DNA of 64,000 bases, taken from Physcomitrium patens (Eukaryota > Streptophyta > Bryopsida > Funariales > Funariaceae). Positions 36,953-47,572 of this stretch are shown here, piece by piece. The position numbers and the translations under genes were made by a program. Positions within the stretch are counted from its first letter, which is position 1; each line of letters begins with the position of its first letter. The notes below the pieces were generated by a model. That model was not told where the DNA came from and made no database searches. It worked only from the letters and a program-made list of their open reading frames with translations. Location of the stretch: positions 14,857,517 through 14,921,516 of the forward strand of contig NC_037274.1 in assembly GCF_000002425.4 (NCBI RefSeq). The letters run 5' to 3'.

Positions 36953-37110
36953 TGTATTTATTAACTCCTCACAAGTAAATGCAAAACATCACATATACAA
37001 CCAGTGTAAATCTGGGCGAAAGCACTTCGAGACACTTTACTCAATCTGTACTTAATATGCTACATGCAATATCGTACATTTCTACTCTTCTTGTGAATGT
37101 TGGATAAAAG
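36953..37110 (-). repeat. 3' LTR relic of the - strand copia element
   Basis: Shares TGTATTTATTAACTC...GAATGTTG with 49658-49868; the other copy has an internal duplication. The inner boundary is approximate. Confidence 0.6.
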
Positions 37111-37189
37111 ACTAATCCATTCTTGTGAATGTTAGATAAAAACTACTCCCACTTATTCATTATAACTTTCTTTTTGCCAAGTGTTTTCT

Positions 37190-37329
37190 TTTTCTTTTTC
37201 CGAACAATTACCAACAATTGCCAACTAAAGAAGTAATAATAAGTGAAGCACAAAAGTGTTGAAAATGGTTACAAGGCAAAGCTTTTGTAAATATATCAAC
37301 CAATAGATCTTTGATGGAGATGTAAATTT

Positions 37330-37362
<33 letters not shown>

Positions 37363-37620
37363 TCCAAAGTTTATAAATGAAGAAGTATTTAATGTCAATG
37401 TATTTGATTTGTTTATGATATATTGAATTTTTAACTAATGTAATGGCTCCTTGATTACTACAAAAAAAATTGATATTAAAAAGAGAACCATGATGATAAG
37501 GCTTTATAATAGTTGGATCAATTGAACAGATTTTTGGAAGATTTTGTCATCGTAATGAATTTAGTTACAGTAGTAGAATTAGCTATCATTGATTGATGTT
37601 GATTGGTCCATACAATGGCA
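37190..37620 (-). pseudogene. Copia RNase H relic (-)
   Basis: Reverse-strand translation gives SNQGAITLVKNSIYHKQIKY followed by IDIKYFF, the copia RNase H end, and then DIFTKALPC near the pol C-terminus. Upstream (higher coordinates) STTVTKFIT resembles the ALSTTEAE motif. In-frame stops and a (TA)n tract at 37335-37362 interrupt it. Confidence 0.75.
37335..37362. repeat. (TA)n microsatellite
   Basis: Run of about 28 bp inside the copia RNase H relic. Confidence 0.9.
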
Positions 37621-37628
37621 CTATCCGT

Positions 37629-39002
37629 TGTCGTATTACGTGCTTTCCTGCTCAAGAAAGCGTCGGGTTTCTGGCTGTAGAAGGTAGTATGGAGATTCGT
37701 CGATAGTCAAGCAGTCTATCAGTTTTTGACTGCTGGAATATAAATGACTGCAACAATGTACCGTAAATCTATACGGATGCTCTTCGACTGCTTGTCGAAG
37801 TCTTTTTTTTTGCCCCAGCCGATAGGTCTCTAGACGTTACAAAGAACCCCGAACAACCCAAACTGTTAATCTTCAATACCCCTTTGTACTTACGATCTTG
37901 TATCCACTGACTGTCCTGTTAGATTAATCCAATAAATTTCATTCACTCCGCATACTCAATCCTATAGACACCCCTTTAATCCTTCAATCACAGACGTAAC
38001 TCGATTTTACAAAACAGTCAAGAGTATTCAAACCCACTTCATTTAAAAATCCCGATTCACCATTACAACACTGACTTCAGCAGCGATTGCCTCAGTCTTC
38101 CCAAAACTCTACGAAGAAGAAAAATCCAAATTCTATGTCTTTCTTTCCCCGACCCGAAGCATGAAGCTCCTCTCTCTAATTCCCTTGATCTTCAAAAACC
38201 TCCAATGAAACCGAACTGGTAACCTTGCAAAAGCTTGAAAACTAGCTCCCCCCTCCCGATTCCCCGAAAGAAAGAAAAAAAAAAAAAAAAAAAAAAAAAA
38301 CCTCCCCCTCCTAAAACTATATTCTCCCCTAACCTTATCCTCTGAACTTCTTCAATCTTCCATCTTAGATCCGGAATTGGCTCCCGCCGTCAGAGCTTAG
38401 ATCCAAAATTGGCTCACGTCATCAAGGCCTTCTCCTCCGTTTTTACCTTTAAGAGATCCATTTACCGTAAACAACGTTCCCTGAAACGGCACAAAGAACA
38501 GGACAGCCCGAAACAGAATCGAAACCCCGTAATCGGGACCACATTGAGTCGCCCGACCAATTCAGGTCCCATATTGGTAAGATGCCCGTAGTAACCAGGA
38601 TGCTCGCGTAATTGGGTCAAATTAGTCTTCGCGTCAGACTGGCTGAGGCCCGTAGTAAGATCTGGATTTTCCCGTAACTAGACTTCATTGGGTTGCCCCA
38701 CCAATATAGGTCTCATATTGGGTAAGAGGACCCGGATTGGATTCTCGAAATTGGATCCAATTGGCTCTTCAAACCCGTCGTGTGAATTGGTCCTTCTCAT
38801 CCTGCTAACTCCCGTTATTAGAATCGAATGGAGCATTTCAGTATGCCCCGGCTGACTGTAACGGGGTGACTGAACCTGACCACTCAGTATTTGCGCTGGA
38901 GTTGGTCGATGCTCCCAATATTCGAGGTAACAGAATATTAATAAAATTCCTCTTCTTTTTTTTTTTTTTATTTTCACTCTATACTCGTGTTACAACACGA
39001 CA
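37629..39002 (-). repeat. 3' LTR of element F
   Basis: 1374 bp. It carries a 26-base poly(A) at 38275-38300 (+ strand) followed by about 178 bp that are absent from the other LTR. The terminus holds a TCGTGTT-AC-AACACGA inverted repeat at 38985-39000. Confidence 0.93.
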
Positions 39003-39015
39003 TCCACCCCCTCTG
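39003..39015 (-). other. Polypurine tract of element F
   Basis: Reverse strand reads AGAGGGGGTGGA directly before the TGTCGTG start of the 3' LTR. Confidence 0.8.
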
Positions 39016-39064
39016 AACCTGTGCATCCTCCGGTATGCACCAATTTACCCAATTGCTGTTTGAT

Positions 39065-40288
39065 TCAGAATATATCCCCTACGTCTTTGTCCAGTTCGTC
39101 TTCGTCACCTTCATTATCCATATCACTTTCATCTTCTTGCTGCAGAATCTCTGTACCTTCATTAAGGTCTTCCATATTCATCTCTGCGTGTCTTTGTTTA
39201 AATATTTTTACTCGCTTCCCTGCAATTGGTATTTTCAATTTTGTACCATCTAACTCCCGTAATGAGTAAGTCGCATTATCATAAACAGTTGTTACAACAT
39301 ATGGTCGAAACCAACGTTTTGAAAATTTCCGCAAAGTACTATGTTGATTATCCAGACTATTGTCATAAACAAGTACCCAGTCACCTTCCTCGATTGCTTT
39401 TGGTCTCAATCGATGTTGCTTATCGAATCGCGCCTTGTTTTGTAACCTTGCTCTTTTTAACCTTTCCAATGCTATCTGGACATCTTCCATTCTTTGCTCC
39501 AATTGTCGAATCCTATTAGCCAGAAGTTCTTCTCTTGTCAATCCATCTTCCCATGGTAGCATACTCCAAGTAAGTACCTTTTCTTCAATCGGCATAATTG
39601 GTTTTTGACCTGTCATAAGTTCTACTGGCATATATCCTGTCACCGAACTATGTGTTGTTCGATCAGCCCATAATGCAAATGACAAAAGCCGTGGCCACTC
39701 TTTAACTTTCCCATTACAAGCTTTAACCAATGCTTTCACAATCGGCGGGTGACCGCGTTCACTTTTTGCATTTCCTTCCGGATTATAAGCAGTAGTCAGT
39801 GATAGTTTAACTCCACATTTTTCAAAGAACTTACGAGCTTCTTGTGCATTTAATTCTCCACGATCTACAGTGATTTTTCCTACGCACCCGTAAAGACAAA
39901 TGACATCTTCAAGCAAAAACCTACAAATCTCCTCTGTAGATTTTGTCCTCAATGCTCTTCCTTCTACTAGATTTGATAAATCTTCACGAGCTAAAACCAA
40001 ATATCTCATGTGCCATAACCCAACCGGCATAATAACCAAATCAACAACCCATTTAAAATGAATAGCCAGAGGATACGTAGGATGAAGACCATCTCGATGT
40101 CGGATATTAGAATACGATTGACAGATTTTACATGACTCTACAAATGAAAGCACATCTCGATACATATTTTTCCACCAATATCGTTCCTTGAGTTTAGCAA
40201 AAGTAGCCCAGATTCCTCTATGCCCTGCCCATAAACTATCATAAAACTCCTTTAATAATTTTAGTTTTTCTTCCCTTTTGCCTATCAC
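39065..40288 (-). CDS. Integrase region of element F pol
   Basis: 407 codons open. The N-terminal zinc domain keeps H23 (AGHRG) and CKIC (C53, C56), but the expected first His is a Tyr (KEFYDSLWAGH), a possible C-to-T change. Catalytic residues D83 (VVDLVIMP), D142 (TVDRGELN) and E177 (NPEGNAKSERGH) are present. A basic coiled stretch (about 255-300) and a C-terminal module follow, then a very acidic tail (about 370-407) instead of a chromodomain. It is the distal part of a single pol frame: only a TAG at about 40,403 separates it from the RT-RNase H part. The first Met shown is probably internal. Confidence 0.88.
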   Translation of the reverse strand: MIGKREEKLKLLKEFYDSLWAGHRGIWATFAKLKERYWWKNMYRDVLSFVESCKICQSYSNIRHRDGLHPTYPLAIHFKWVVDLVIMPVGLWHMRYLVLAREDLSNLVEGRALRTKSTEEICRFLLEDVICLYGCVGKITVDRGELNAQEARKFFEKCGVKLSLTTAYNPEGNAKSERGHPPIVKALVKACNGKVKEWPRLLSFALWADRTTHSSVTGYMPVELMTGQKPIMPIEEKVLTWSMLPWEDGLTREELLANRIRQLEQRMEDVQIALERLKRARLQNKARFDKQHRLRPKAIEEGDWVLVYDNSLDNQHSTLRKFSKRWFRPYVVTTVYDNATYSLRELDGTKLKIPIAGKRVKIFKQRHAEMNMEDLNEGTEILQQEDESDMDNEGDEDELDKDVGDIF

Positions 40289-40402
40289 TCGTTGTGGAAT
40301 CCCAATTCCTTTCTTCGGTCTCTTCCATAAGAATCCATCTCGAAGTAAAAATCCATATGCTTTTTTTCTTATTTGTTTGAATTTTTCTGTAGACCAATTC
40401 CC

Positions 40403-41698
40403 CTACTTAGACAAGGTATTCAAATAATGACCAATATCCAATAATTCTCCTTCATAAGATTCTTCAAGAAATAGCTTGTCTTCTCTGTTGAGATTCGATA
40501 TTGAATAGAATTTCAATCCGACATCATCAATGCCTTCAACCATTTCGTCCTCCCTCTCGTATCTTGCTCGAGATAGCATGTCTGCTACTAAATTGTCCTT
40601 TCCAGTAATATGCTTAAATTCTGGATTTAATGACTTAATATAAGCAATCCATCTCAACATTGCAATATCTGGCGTTGAACAGTTAATAATCATTCCAAGC
40701 AATGGCAAGCAATCTGTTTCAATTACTACTACTGCCCCAATCAAATAGTCCTTTTCAGCTTTCATAGCCGAAACGACTCCCCTAAGTTCTCTTTTGACTT
40801 GCGAATATGCACGCTGACGAATACTTAAAACTTTAGCCCCAAATCGAACTGCAAATCTACTCCCATTCGAATCATCTTGACCCACAGTCCATCCAACGGC
40901 AATTGGACTAGCGTCTACAGTAAGAATCACTGGTCTATTGCACTTATAATCAACCTTCCTCAATATTGGAGGTGACATCAATAATTTCTTCAATCTTTGC
41001 ATTGCTTGAATATGCCTTTCTTCCCATTCAAATCGGTAACCCTTGCGTAACAGTTCATATAATGGATCCGCTATGTGAGCAAAATGAGGGATCCAGATTC
41101 GATAAAATACACATGCACCCAAAAACCTGCGAACCTCTGTTAAAGAACCACAATCCTCTTTCATCCGTCCAATTGCATCAACTTTAGTCGGATCTGGTTT
41201 TCTTCCGTAAGATCCGCATAAATGTCCAACAATTACAACCTCTCGCACTCCAAATACGGACTTCATACCCGATAATGTAAGATGAACTTCTCCAAGCCGA
41301 GTTAAAATCTTTTCACAATCTTGTATATGATCAACAACATATCTGCGACACCCCCTCGTATCTAAAGTTTCATCCTTGTCTCCTTCTCTGCACCCTTTTA
41401 TAGGAACATCATCCAAAAAAGGCATAGTCTTTTCCGGAATAAAATCTCTCAATACCTTATTCATCCCATTCATCATATGCGCAACTGAGTTGGTCGCGCC
41501 TTGAGGAAGAGTGCACATTCTAACCAATCCAAGTAGTGTCCTCATTGTTGTCATATTTCTACTTCCTTCGGCAAGTTGAAATTGATCATAACTTGAATAT
41601 AAGTCACCTATTGAATAGATCGCCCTTCCAGCAAACGCCTCAGCAAATTCATCCACAATAGGTCCAATTCCTGCATTCCTGACAGTTACAGCATTCAC
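40403..41698 (-). CDS. RT core and RNase H region of element F pol
   Basis: 431 codons open. RT motifs: GDLYSSYDQFQL (about 31-42), LPQGATNSVAHM (64-75), FLDDVPIKG (94-102), RRFLGACVFYRIWIPHF connection. RNase H has LTVDASPIAVGW and YSQVKRELRGV, then IETDCLPL and ends with KDNLVADMLSR. The catalytic box is FLDD, not the YLDD of the chromoviruses. The combination of DDVPIKG, a CRRYVVDH segment and VVIVGH is, from my knowledge of the family, typical of fungal (basidiomycete) Ty3-group elements. The frame continues upstream through a TAG at about 41,755 and downstream through a TAG at 40,403. Confidence 0.88.
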   Translation of the reverse strand: MNAVTVRNAGIGPIVDEFAEAFAGRAIYSIGDLYSSYDQFQLAEGSRNMTTMRTLLGLVRMCTLPQGATNSVAHMMNGMNKVLRDFIPEKTMPFLDDVPIKGCREGDKDETLDTRGCRRYVVDHIQDCEKILTRLGEVHLTLSGMKSVFGVREVVIVGHLCGSYGRKPDPTKVDAIGRMKEDCGSLTEVRRFLGACVFYRIWIPHFAHIADPLYELLRKGYRFEWEERHIQAMQRLKKLLMSPPILRKVDYKCNRPVILTVDASPIAVGWTVGQDDSNGSRFAVRFGAKVLSIRQRAYSQVKRELRGVVSAMKAEKDYLIGAVVVIETDCLPLLGMIINCSTPDIAMLRWIAYIKSLNPEFKHITGKDNLVADMLSRARYEREDEMVEGIDDVGLKFYSISNLNREDKLFLEESYEGELLDIGHYLNTLSK

Positions 41699-41755
41699 CG
41701 GCTGTATACCTTGAATAAATCGTAGTGACCTATTCTTCTTAGGTGCCGTAAACCA

Positions 41756-42511
41756 TCAACTAGAATACGGCGCAAATGAAGGTTCTAATATTTTCATCTT
41801 TATCTTTTCTTTCAATAGTTCCACCAATTTAGGTAAATGTGTCCTCGGTACTGAAATCGGTCTTAGATTCCAAGGTACATGCGGTACAGTGAAGATAACC
41901 ATAGGTGTTATAATATTTAGATCCACACATCCAATTTCATGAGATTCGAAGGCAAACGATCTACCTTGTTTAGCCAACATCTTTTTGAAGCAAGTAATTT
42001 CCTCCGGCAATAAAGAACCATCAGAACCAATCTTCAATTCTTCAAAAGTCTCTTCAGTAAACTGATGTCCAATATTCATTACATCTCTTAAACTTGCTTC
42101 TTTTGATGCTTCTCCCATTTGTTCTTTAGAATCCTCTGGTAATGGTCCGGCAACAGGCTTTACCTTCTTATCTGCCGTTTTATATCTCGTCTCTACTGTG
42201 ACTTTTGGTGCTTGAAAAGATTCAAGCATGGTATAAACCTCTCTCGAATGAATCTCAATAATCTTATCATTATCCCCTAACCCAATAGATGTAATCAATT
42301 CCAATGAATCTTCCAGCCCATTTTCTTCATAAACACCCAAAATCCTCTCATCATCTTGCAATGTACCTATCTTGCGTAACTGTCCTTCAATATCATATAA
42401 TCTTTTTCTTTCTTTTCTTTTAAAATCATCAACTTTCTTATACATAATATTTCCATTCTCCAATATACCAATAAAACTCGCATCAAAGGCACCTTCATCT
42501 CGCGAGAGCAC
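41756..42511 (-). CDS. RT N-terminal region of element F pol
   Basis: 251 codons open. An acidic linker (about 1-150) leads into the RT entry motifs PHVPWNLRPISVPRTHLPKL and LKEKIKMKILEPSFAPYSS, comparable to the ..GIIEPS.SPY.S segment that opens Ty3-type RT. The next codon is TAG just before WFTAPKKN, where the RT frame plainly continues, so this is one broken pol, not a separate protein. A frameshift or missing bases separate it from the protease part near 42.5-42.65 kb. Confidence 0.8.
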   Translation of the reverse strand: MLSRDEGAFDASFIGILENGNIMYKKVDDFKRKERKRLYDIEGQLRKIGTLQDDERILGVYEENGLEDSLELITSIGLGDNDKIIEIHSREVYTMLESFQAPKVTVETRYKTADKKVKPVAGPLPEDSKEQMGEASKEASLRDVMNIGHQFTEETFEELKIGSDGSLLPEEITCFKKMLAKQGRSFAFESHEIGCVDLNIITPMVIFTVPHVPWNLRPISVPRTHLPKLVELLKEKIKMKILEPSFAPYSS

Positions 42512-42840
42512 CTCCTCTTTTGTACCTCCATAATCTCGCTTTACAGTGGTACCTCCCCAAAATCCTTAAATCCTTCAACAATCTTTGGCAATGGTTTCTC
42601 CCTCAACCTATCTCGATTCCGTTCATGGTTAGGAGGTACTGTTAGAAATTATACGGCTTTCCTCCCATCCTCGCTACGTACTCTTGCATAAGCAGAACCA
42701 TCATCAAGTACCTTTGTTTCCATCCGTGTTGCCGTGATATAAGGTTGTCCTAAAATCAACGGATAAGACATTGTATCTTGAACAAAGAAATGTTGCTCCG
42801 TCGCAACATCCCCAATCCGAATTTTGACATCTGGACAAGC

Positions 42841-43338
42841 TCAATATAATTCGCCTCGTGTGTTATTAGCTGCTCGTATTGCCCATCCATGTTCCATATC
42901 AATTGGCCATTTTTGCTTCTTATAAAGATCTTTAGACATGAGATTTATTTCAGAACCATGGTCCACCAAAGCAACTATTGGTTCTTCTATATCTCCTACC
43001 TTCACCAATACCTCAGTAGTTGTCCTTGCCCAATGCTTTCGAGTATAATGGCTCAAAGTTTCCATTTCCTTGTCACTAGAATCTTCGAAACGTACTCGCT
43101 GATTATACCCATTCTTTTCATTTGTTGGTTGCTTGTAACCAATATCAACCTCTTCTTCATTTTTATATATTCTTGCATCAATAGCATGACTCATTCCAGT
43201 TTCGCTCATTAATTGCCTCTTTCGCTTAATGCTGTCAATGATAACATCATGAAACTCCTTCTTTGCAATTCCCAAGACTTCTTTCAATGTGAATTCCACC
43301 TTAGCGTTTAATATACGTTCTTCCAACACCCCTTTCAA
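42841..43338 (-). CDS. Protease region of element F pol
   Basis: 165 codons open, reading without a stop from the gag overlap. An aspartic-protease-like site VALVDHGSEINLMS is at about residues 122-135, with D126 followed by HG instead of the usual S/T-G. A TGA at about 42,838 ends the ORF, but the same frame goes on with ACPDVKIRIGDV and YPLILGQPYI, the expected second half of a retropepsin. Pol is in the +1 frame relative to gag and overlaps its end. Confidence 0.75.
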   Translation of the reverse strand: MKGVLEERILNAKVEFTLKEVLGIAKKEFHDVIIDSIKRKRQLMSETGMSHAIDARIYKNEEEVDIGYKQPTNEKNGYNQRVRFEDSSDKEMETLSHYTRKHWARTTTEVLVKVGDIEEPIVALVDHGSEINLMSKDLYKKQKWPIDMEHGWAIRAANNTRGELY

Positions 43339-43390
43339 ATTTGTTGCCGCTTCAATGTCAGAAAGTAGCTTATAAGCAATTGATTTGCCC

Positions 43391-44737
43391 TTATCTTTTG
43401 TCTCCCAATGATGCTGAGGTATCCTTTACAGGCAATTCTTGTGAAGCTGCCTCCCGAGCCTTGTCTCCTCGAGTTTGCCTCTTAAAAGAATTTCCTTCTC
43501 TAGTATCATCAAAATTTCCTCGTCTTTTTTCTTCCATCAAAGCTTCATGTTGGCTCTTAGCAATATATGCATGAACTGAAAGAGACTCAACAGGATCCTC
43601 CCAACCTGTTCTTCCTCGTATTGTAGCTGCAGTTCTCAATAGCGCTTCTCGAGGTAATTTCCCTTCTTGCATTGTAGAAACGGCAGAAGCCCAAAACTCA
43701 CTAGTTTTCGTACTTCTACCAATTTCATCATCTACTCTAGCACCATAACTTGCACTTTCTCGTACTACTGTTTCATGCTCTTTTAAGTAATCTTGAACCA
43801 ATGTTCTCATTCTTCCCTTGCCAAAATTGGTTTGAAGAAGATCCTCCCTATCTTTCAATGCTATCTTCCCATCTTTCCAGCAAATAATTCCCTGCCGTAT
43901 CATATTATTAAATTCATTGCAATCTTTTCTAGTGTGTGAAGCATCATCACACCAAATGCATCTTTGTACATATCCTTGTTTTGAAACATTCTTCGAATTG
44001 TTTATAGAAGTATTCTCTTCAAGTCTTGCCAATTTGATTTGAAGATCTCGTATTCCTCGTATAATTTCTTCCATACCCATATCTGCTTTCTTTGACAAGG
44101 ATGTCGAAGGTTGAACTGTAGGCATTGTCGGTGGTGTTGTACGTACTGGAGCTTTGGGTGCTTGTACTGTTTTCGGAATATTCCTCCTATCCTTCCTCCT
44201 TTCTTTTTTTGTAAGCAACCCCACCACATCTTCAACGTTCTTCCACTTTGTTGTCAATCCTTCATCTTCTTCTTTGTCTTCAAGAAGGGGTTCTAATTTC
44301 TCTTGCAATTCTCCATCAGCAGCTTGAAGAAATAGATCAACTTTGTTCGACTCCAATGTCAATTTTTCTACCTTTGATAATTGAGAGTATTGCCTCTCAA
44401 ATTCCCTTAGTAGCTCTGTTGCTTGCAAATTCTTATTGGGCCGTTCAATCCATCCCAGAAACAGCTTCTTAGTAACGCGATCAACATCTTCCAAGAAATA
44501 TTCGTCTTTCAATGCATGTGAAAAATCTTCCCATGAATTCCCACAACGATCCGTAATCGATGTAATGTGGTCCCTTATCTCCGGTATCGTGGTAAGTCCA
44601 AATAGTGCAACCATTTTCTTCTCAGAAACCCGATTTAATTCCATTTCACGAACATAACATCTTAAATACCTTGAAATATTCCTCCCATCAAATTGATCAA
44701 TTTTATTGACCACTGCTTGTAATACTTTGGTTGCCAA
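43391..44737 (-). CDS. Gag of element F
   Basis: 448 residues, intact. The N-terminal 150 residues are helical and charged (MATKVLQAVVNKIDQFDG; FLGWIERPNKNLQATELL), consistent with a capsid. A Pro/Thr-rich linker follows at about 190-212. A CX2CX4HX4C zinc knuckle (C260, C263, H268, C273; CIWCDDASHTRKDC) indicates a nucleocapsid. No sequence similarity to the A/B/C gag is visible beyond the knuckle. The start is the first ATG after the leader that begins at the primer-binding site. Confidence 0.85.
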   Translation of the reverse strand: MATKVLQAVVNKIDQFDGRNISRYLRCYVREMELNRVSEKKMVALFGLTTIPEIRDHITSITDRCGNSWEDFSHALKDEYFLEDVDRVTKKLFLGWIERPNKNLQATELLREFERQYSQLSKVEKLTLESNKVDLFLQAADGELQEKLEPLLEDKEEDEGLTTKWKNVEDVVGLLTKKERRKDRRNIPKTVQAPKAPVRTTPPTMPTVQPSTSLSKKADMGMEEIIRGIRDLQIKLARLEENTSINNSKNVSKQGYVQRCIWCDDASHTRKDCNEFNNMIRQGIICWKDGKIALKDREDLLQTNFGKGRMRTLVQDYLKEHETVVRESASYGARVDDEIGRSTKTSEFWASAVSTMQEGKLPREALLRTAATIRGRTGWEDPVESLSVHAYIAKSQHEALMEEKRRGNFDDTREGNSFKRQTRGDKAREAASQELPVKDTSASLGDKR

Positions 44738-44950
44738 AGCTTCCTTTCGATCATTGCTTTGTTGTTACTGCATTGACAATGAGAAGGCTTGAAACAAACT
44801 AGCAATAGATGGATCCATGTGCATACCTTGTCCTTTAGAAGACTCCCCACCAGAAACTTCTCCCAAAAATCCTTCAAAATATTTATTTTCGTTTTCCATA
44901 AAAATAAAGATAAAATCAACCGAAATCCAATACCTTCCACCTCAAGCTTT

Positions 44951-44966
44951 CACGTCGGGTTCACCA
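44951..44966 (-). other. Candidate primer-binding site of element F
   Basis: On the - strand TGGTGAACCCGACGTG starts 4 nt inside the 5' LTR. It begins with TGG, as required for pairing with a tRNA CCA end; the tRNA is not identified. This contrasts with the self-complementary site of the chromoviruses. Confidence 0.55.
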
Positions 44967-44970
44967 CTTA

Positions 44971-45613
44971 TGTCGTATTACGTGCTTTCCTGCTCGAGAA
45001 CGCGCCGGGCGTCTGGCTGTAGAAGGTAGTATGGAGATTCGCCGATAGTCACGCAGTCTATCAATTTTTGGCTGCTGGAATATAAACGACTGCAACAATG
45101 TACCGTAAATCTATACGGATGCTCTTCGACTGCTTGTCGAAGTCTTTTTTTTTGTCCCAGCCGATAGGTCTCTAGACGTTACAAAGAACCCCGAACAACT
45201 CAAACTGTTAATCTTCAATACCCCTTTGTACTTACGATCTTGTATCCACTGACTGTCCTGTTAGATTAATCCAATAAATTTCATTCACTCCGCATACTCA
45301 ATCCTATAGACACCCCTTTAATCCTTCAATCACAGACGTAACTCGATTTTACAAAACAGTCAAGAGTATTCAAACCCACTTCATTTAAAAATCCCGATTC
45401 ACCATTACAACACTGACTTCAGCAGCGATTGCCTCAGTCTTCCCAAAACTCTACGAAGAAGAAAAATCCAAATTCTATGTCTTTCCTTCCCCGACCCGAA
45501 GCATGAAGCTCCTCTCTCTAATTCCCTTGATCTTCAAAAACCTCCAATGAAACCGAATTGGTAACCTTACAAAAGCTTGAAAACTAGCTCCCCCCCCCCC
45601 GATTCCTCGAAAG

Positions 45614-45648
<35 letters not shown>

Positions 45649-46166
45649 GGCACATAGAACAGGACAGCCCGAAACAGAATCGAAACCCCGTAATCGGGAC
45701 CACATTGAGTCGCCCGACCAATTCAGGTCCCATATTGGGTAAGATGCCCGTAGTAACCTGGATGCTCGCGTAATTGGGTCAAATTGGTCTTCGCGTCAGA
45801 CTGGCTGAGGCCCGTAGTAAGACCTGGATTTTCCCGTAACTAGACTGCATTGGGTTGCCCCACCAATATAGGTCTCATATTGGGTAAGAGGACCCGGATT
45901 GGATTCTCGAAATTGGATCCAATTGGCTCTTCAAACCCGTCGTGTGAATTGGTCCTTCTCATCCTGCTAACTCCCGTTATTAGAATCGAATGGAGCATTT
46001 CAGTATGCCCCGGCTGACTGTAAGGGGTGACTAAACCTGACCACTCAGTATTTGCGCTGGAGTTGGTCGATGCTCCCAATATTCGAGGTAACTGAATATT
46101 AATAAAATTCCCCTTCTTCTTTTTTATTTTTTTATTTTCGCTGTATACTCGTGTTACAACACGACA
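44971..46166 (-). repeat. 5' LTR of element F
   Basis: 1196 bp, matching 37629-39002 with few substitutions except for one block of about 178 bp that is missing next to a poly(A) at about 45,617-45,647. Confidence 0.93.
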
Positions 46167-46726
46167 CCGTAACAGTATAAACATATTATGTGCACTTTTT
46201 AAAATTGTCCATGTCATTGGCAAAGTATACATGAAAAAAACCACATAGCAAAAAATTGGATGTAATAAAGTATTAAATATTGAATTAAATTTTTTTCTTT
46301 TAAATATCAAAAAAAAAATTTGAAAGTATTCAAGTGACTTTTTCTCTTGTTGCTATTGATATCAAGTAACCTTAATAAGAGAAAATGACATATTATAACA
46401 AAAGACTATCATCGCATATATTAAGCAACCAATGCATCATAAGTAGGATTCATTTGTTAAAATAATTCCATCAAAATTGATAGAGAGTTTAAAATCTAGC
46501 TTTGTTAATATAACTACAAATTTATAATTAGAAATTTTAAAGCACTAAAAAATAATAATAATATATAGTTTCTAAAAAATAAATAGAATTTTTTTGGCAT
46601 AATTTCTTTTAATTTAAAAGCCAACAAAAGAATAAATTATTCTAATATTAATTTAAAATATTACAATAAGATATAATAAAACAAATAATAATATATTTTA
46701 GATCAAAAGAAAAATTAAAGTTTTCA

Positions 46727-46728
<2 letters not shown>

Positions 46729-46759
<31 letters not shown>
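46729..46759. repeat. (TA)n microsatellite
   Basis: Run of about 31 bp. Confidence 0.9.
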
Positions 46760-46763
<4 letters not shown>

Positions 46764-47536
46764 TGATAAAAATTATTTGTTAAAGTCATTTATAAAATCA
46801 TTTGCTAAAGTCACATTACTAAATATCCTTGAATTAGATCATGTAAATATCTTTGATGAAGTTTCTATTAAGAAATAATATACCAATGTTGAACTATAGA
46901 AATTCCATATTTTATATTGTTCCGATTGCAAATAAAATGTATACCAAATGAAGTTCAAAAATAGAATTAAGAGTTTTAAAATAATTTTTGTCATATTTTT
47001 TAGTAAATATCTTTGTAATGACGTAATCCTTATATTAATCAATTTTTCCATTAGATTTGTATTTGAGCTTGTATACTGACTTACACCAAATTGGTTTTCA
47101 ATAATCAAATATAGGCTAGAAATTTCACATGTCATTTATATAGAGTGCATTATATTTAGCTTATAGTGCTTCTACTCAATTGTAAGAATGTCCAAAGGCT
47201 ATGGCATCACAATAAGTTTGTAATTTAAGAAAACACTCATTCATTGTTACAAGATAAACTATTGAATTATCAATAAATTGAATAAATTATTAGAGGTAAA
47301 GAATTTATGATTTCTAGGAGTATTTTATAATAATATCTTTGTCGTAGAATATAATTGTCTTGAATTAGATTCTTACAAATATGTTGTAGTAAATTTTCTT
47401 GTCAAAATAGACTAAATATAGGTTTTAAATTAGTATTTGAATTAATATTTGTTTAAAAGAGAATTGTTTAAAAGAGAACTATTTACAAAAATTATAGATT
47501 TACTCTTTCCAATTAATTTTACACATTTTAATTTAT

Positions 47537-47538
<2 letters not shown>

Positions 47539-47569
<31 letters not shown>
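47539..47569. repeat. (TA)n microsatellite
   Basis: Run of about 31 bp. Confidence 0.9.

Positions 47570-47572
<3 letters not shown>

Larger units (their letters stand above)
37629..46166 (-). mobile_element. Element F: Ty3/gypsy retrotransposon without chromodomain, long LTRs
   Basis: LTRs of 1374 bp (37629-39002) and 1196 bp (44971-46166) share TGTCGTATTACG and ACACGACA ends. CCGT occurs on both outer sides (37625-37628 and 46167-46170), a possible 4-bp target duplication. On the - strand the order is PBS, gag, protease, RT, RNase H, integrase, PPT. Pol differs strongly from the chromoviruses. Few stops remain, so it is younger than the copia host element. Confidence 0.93.
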
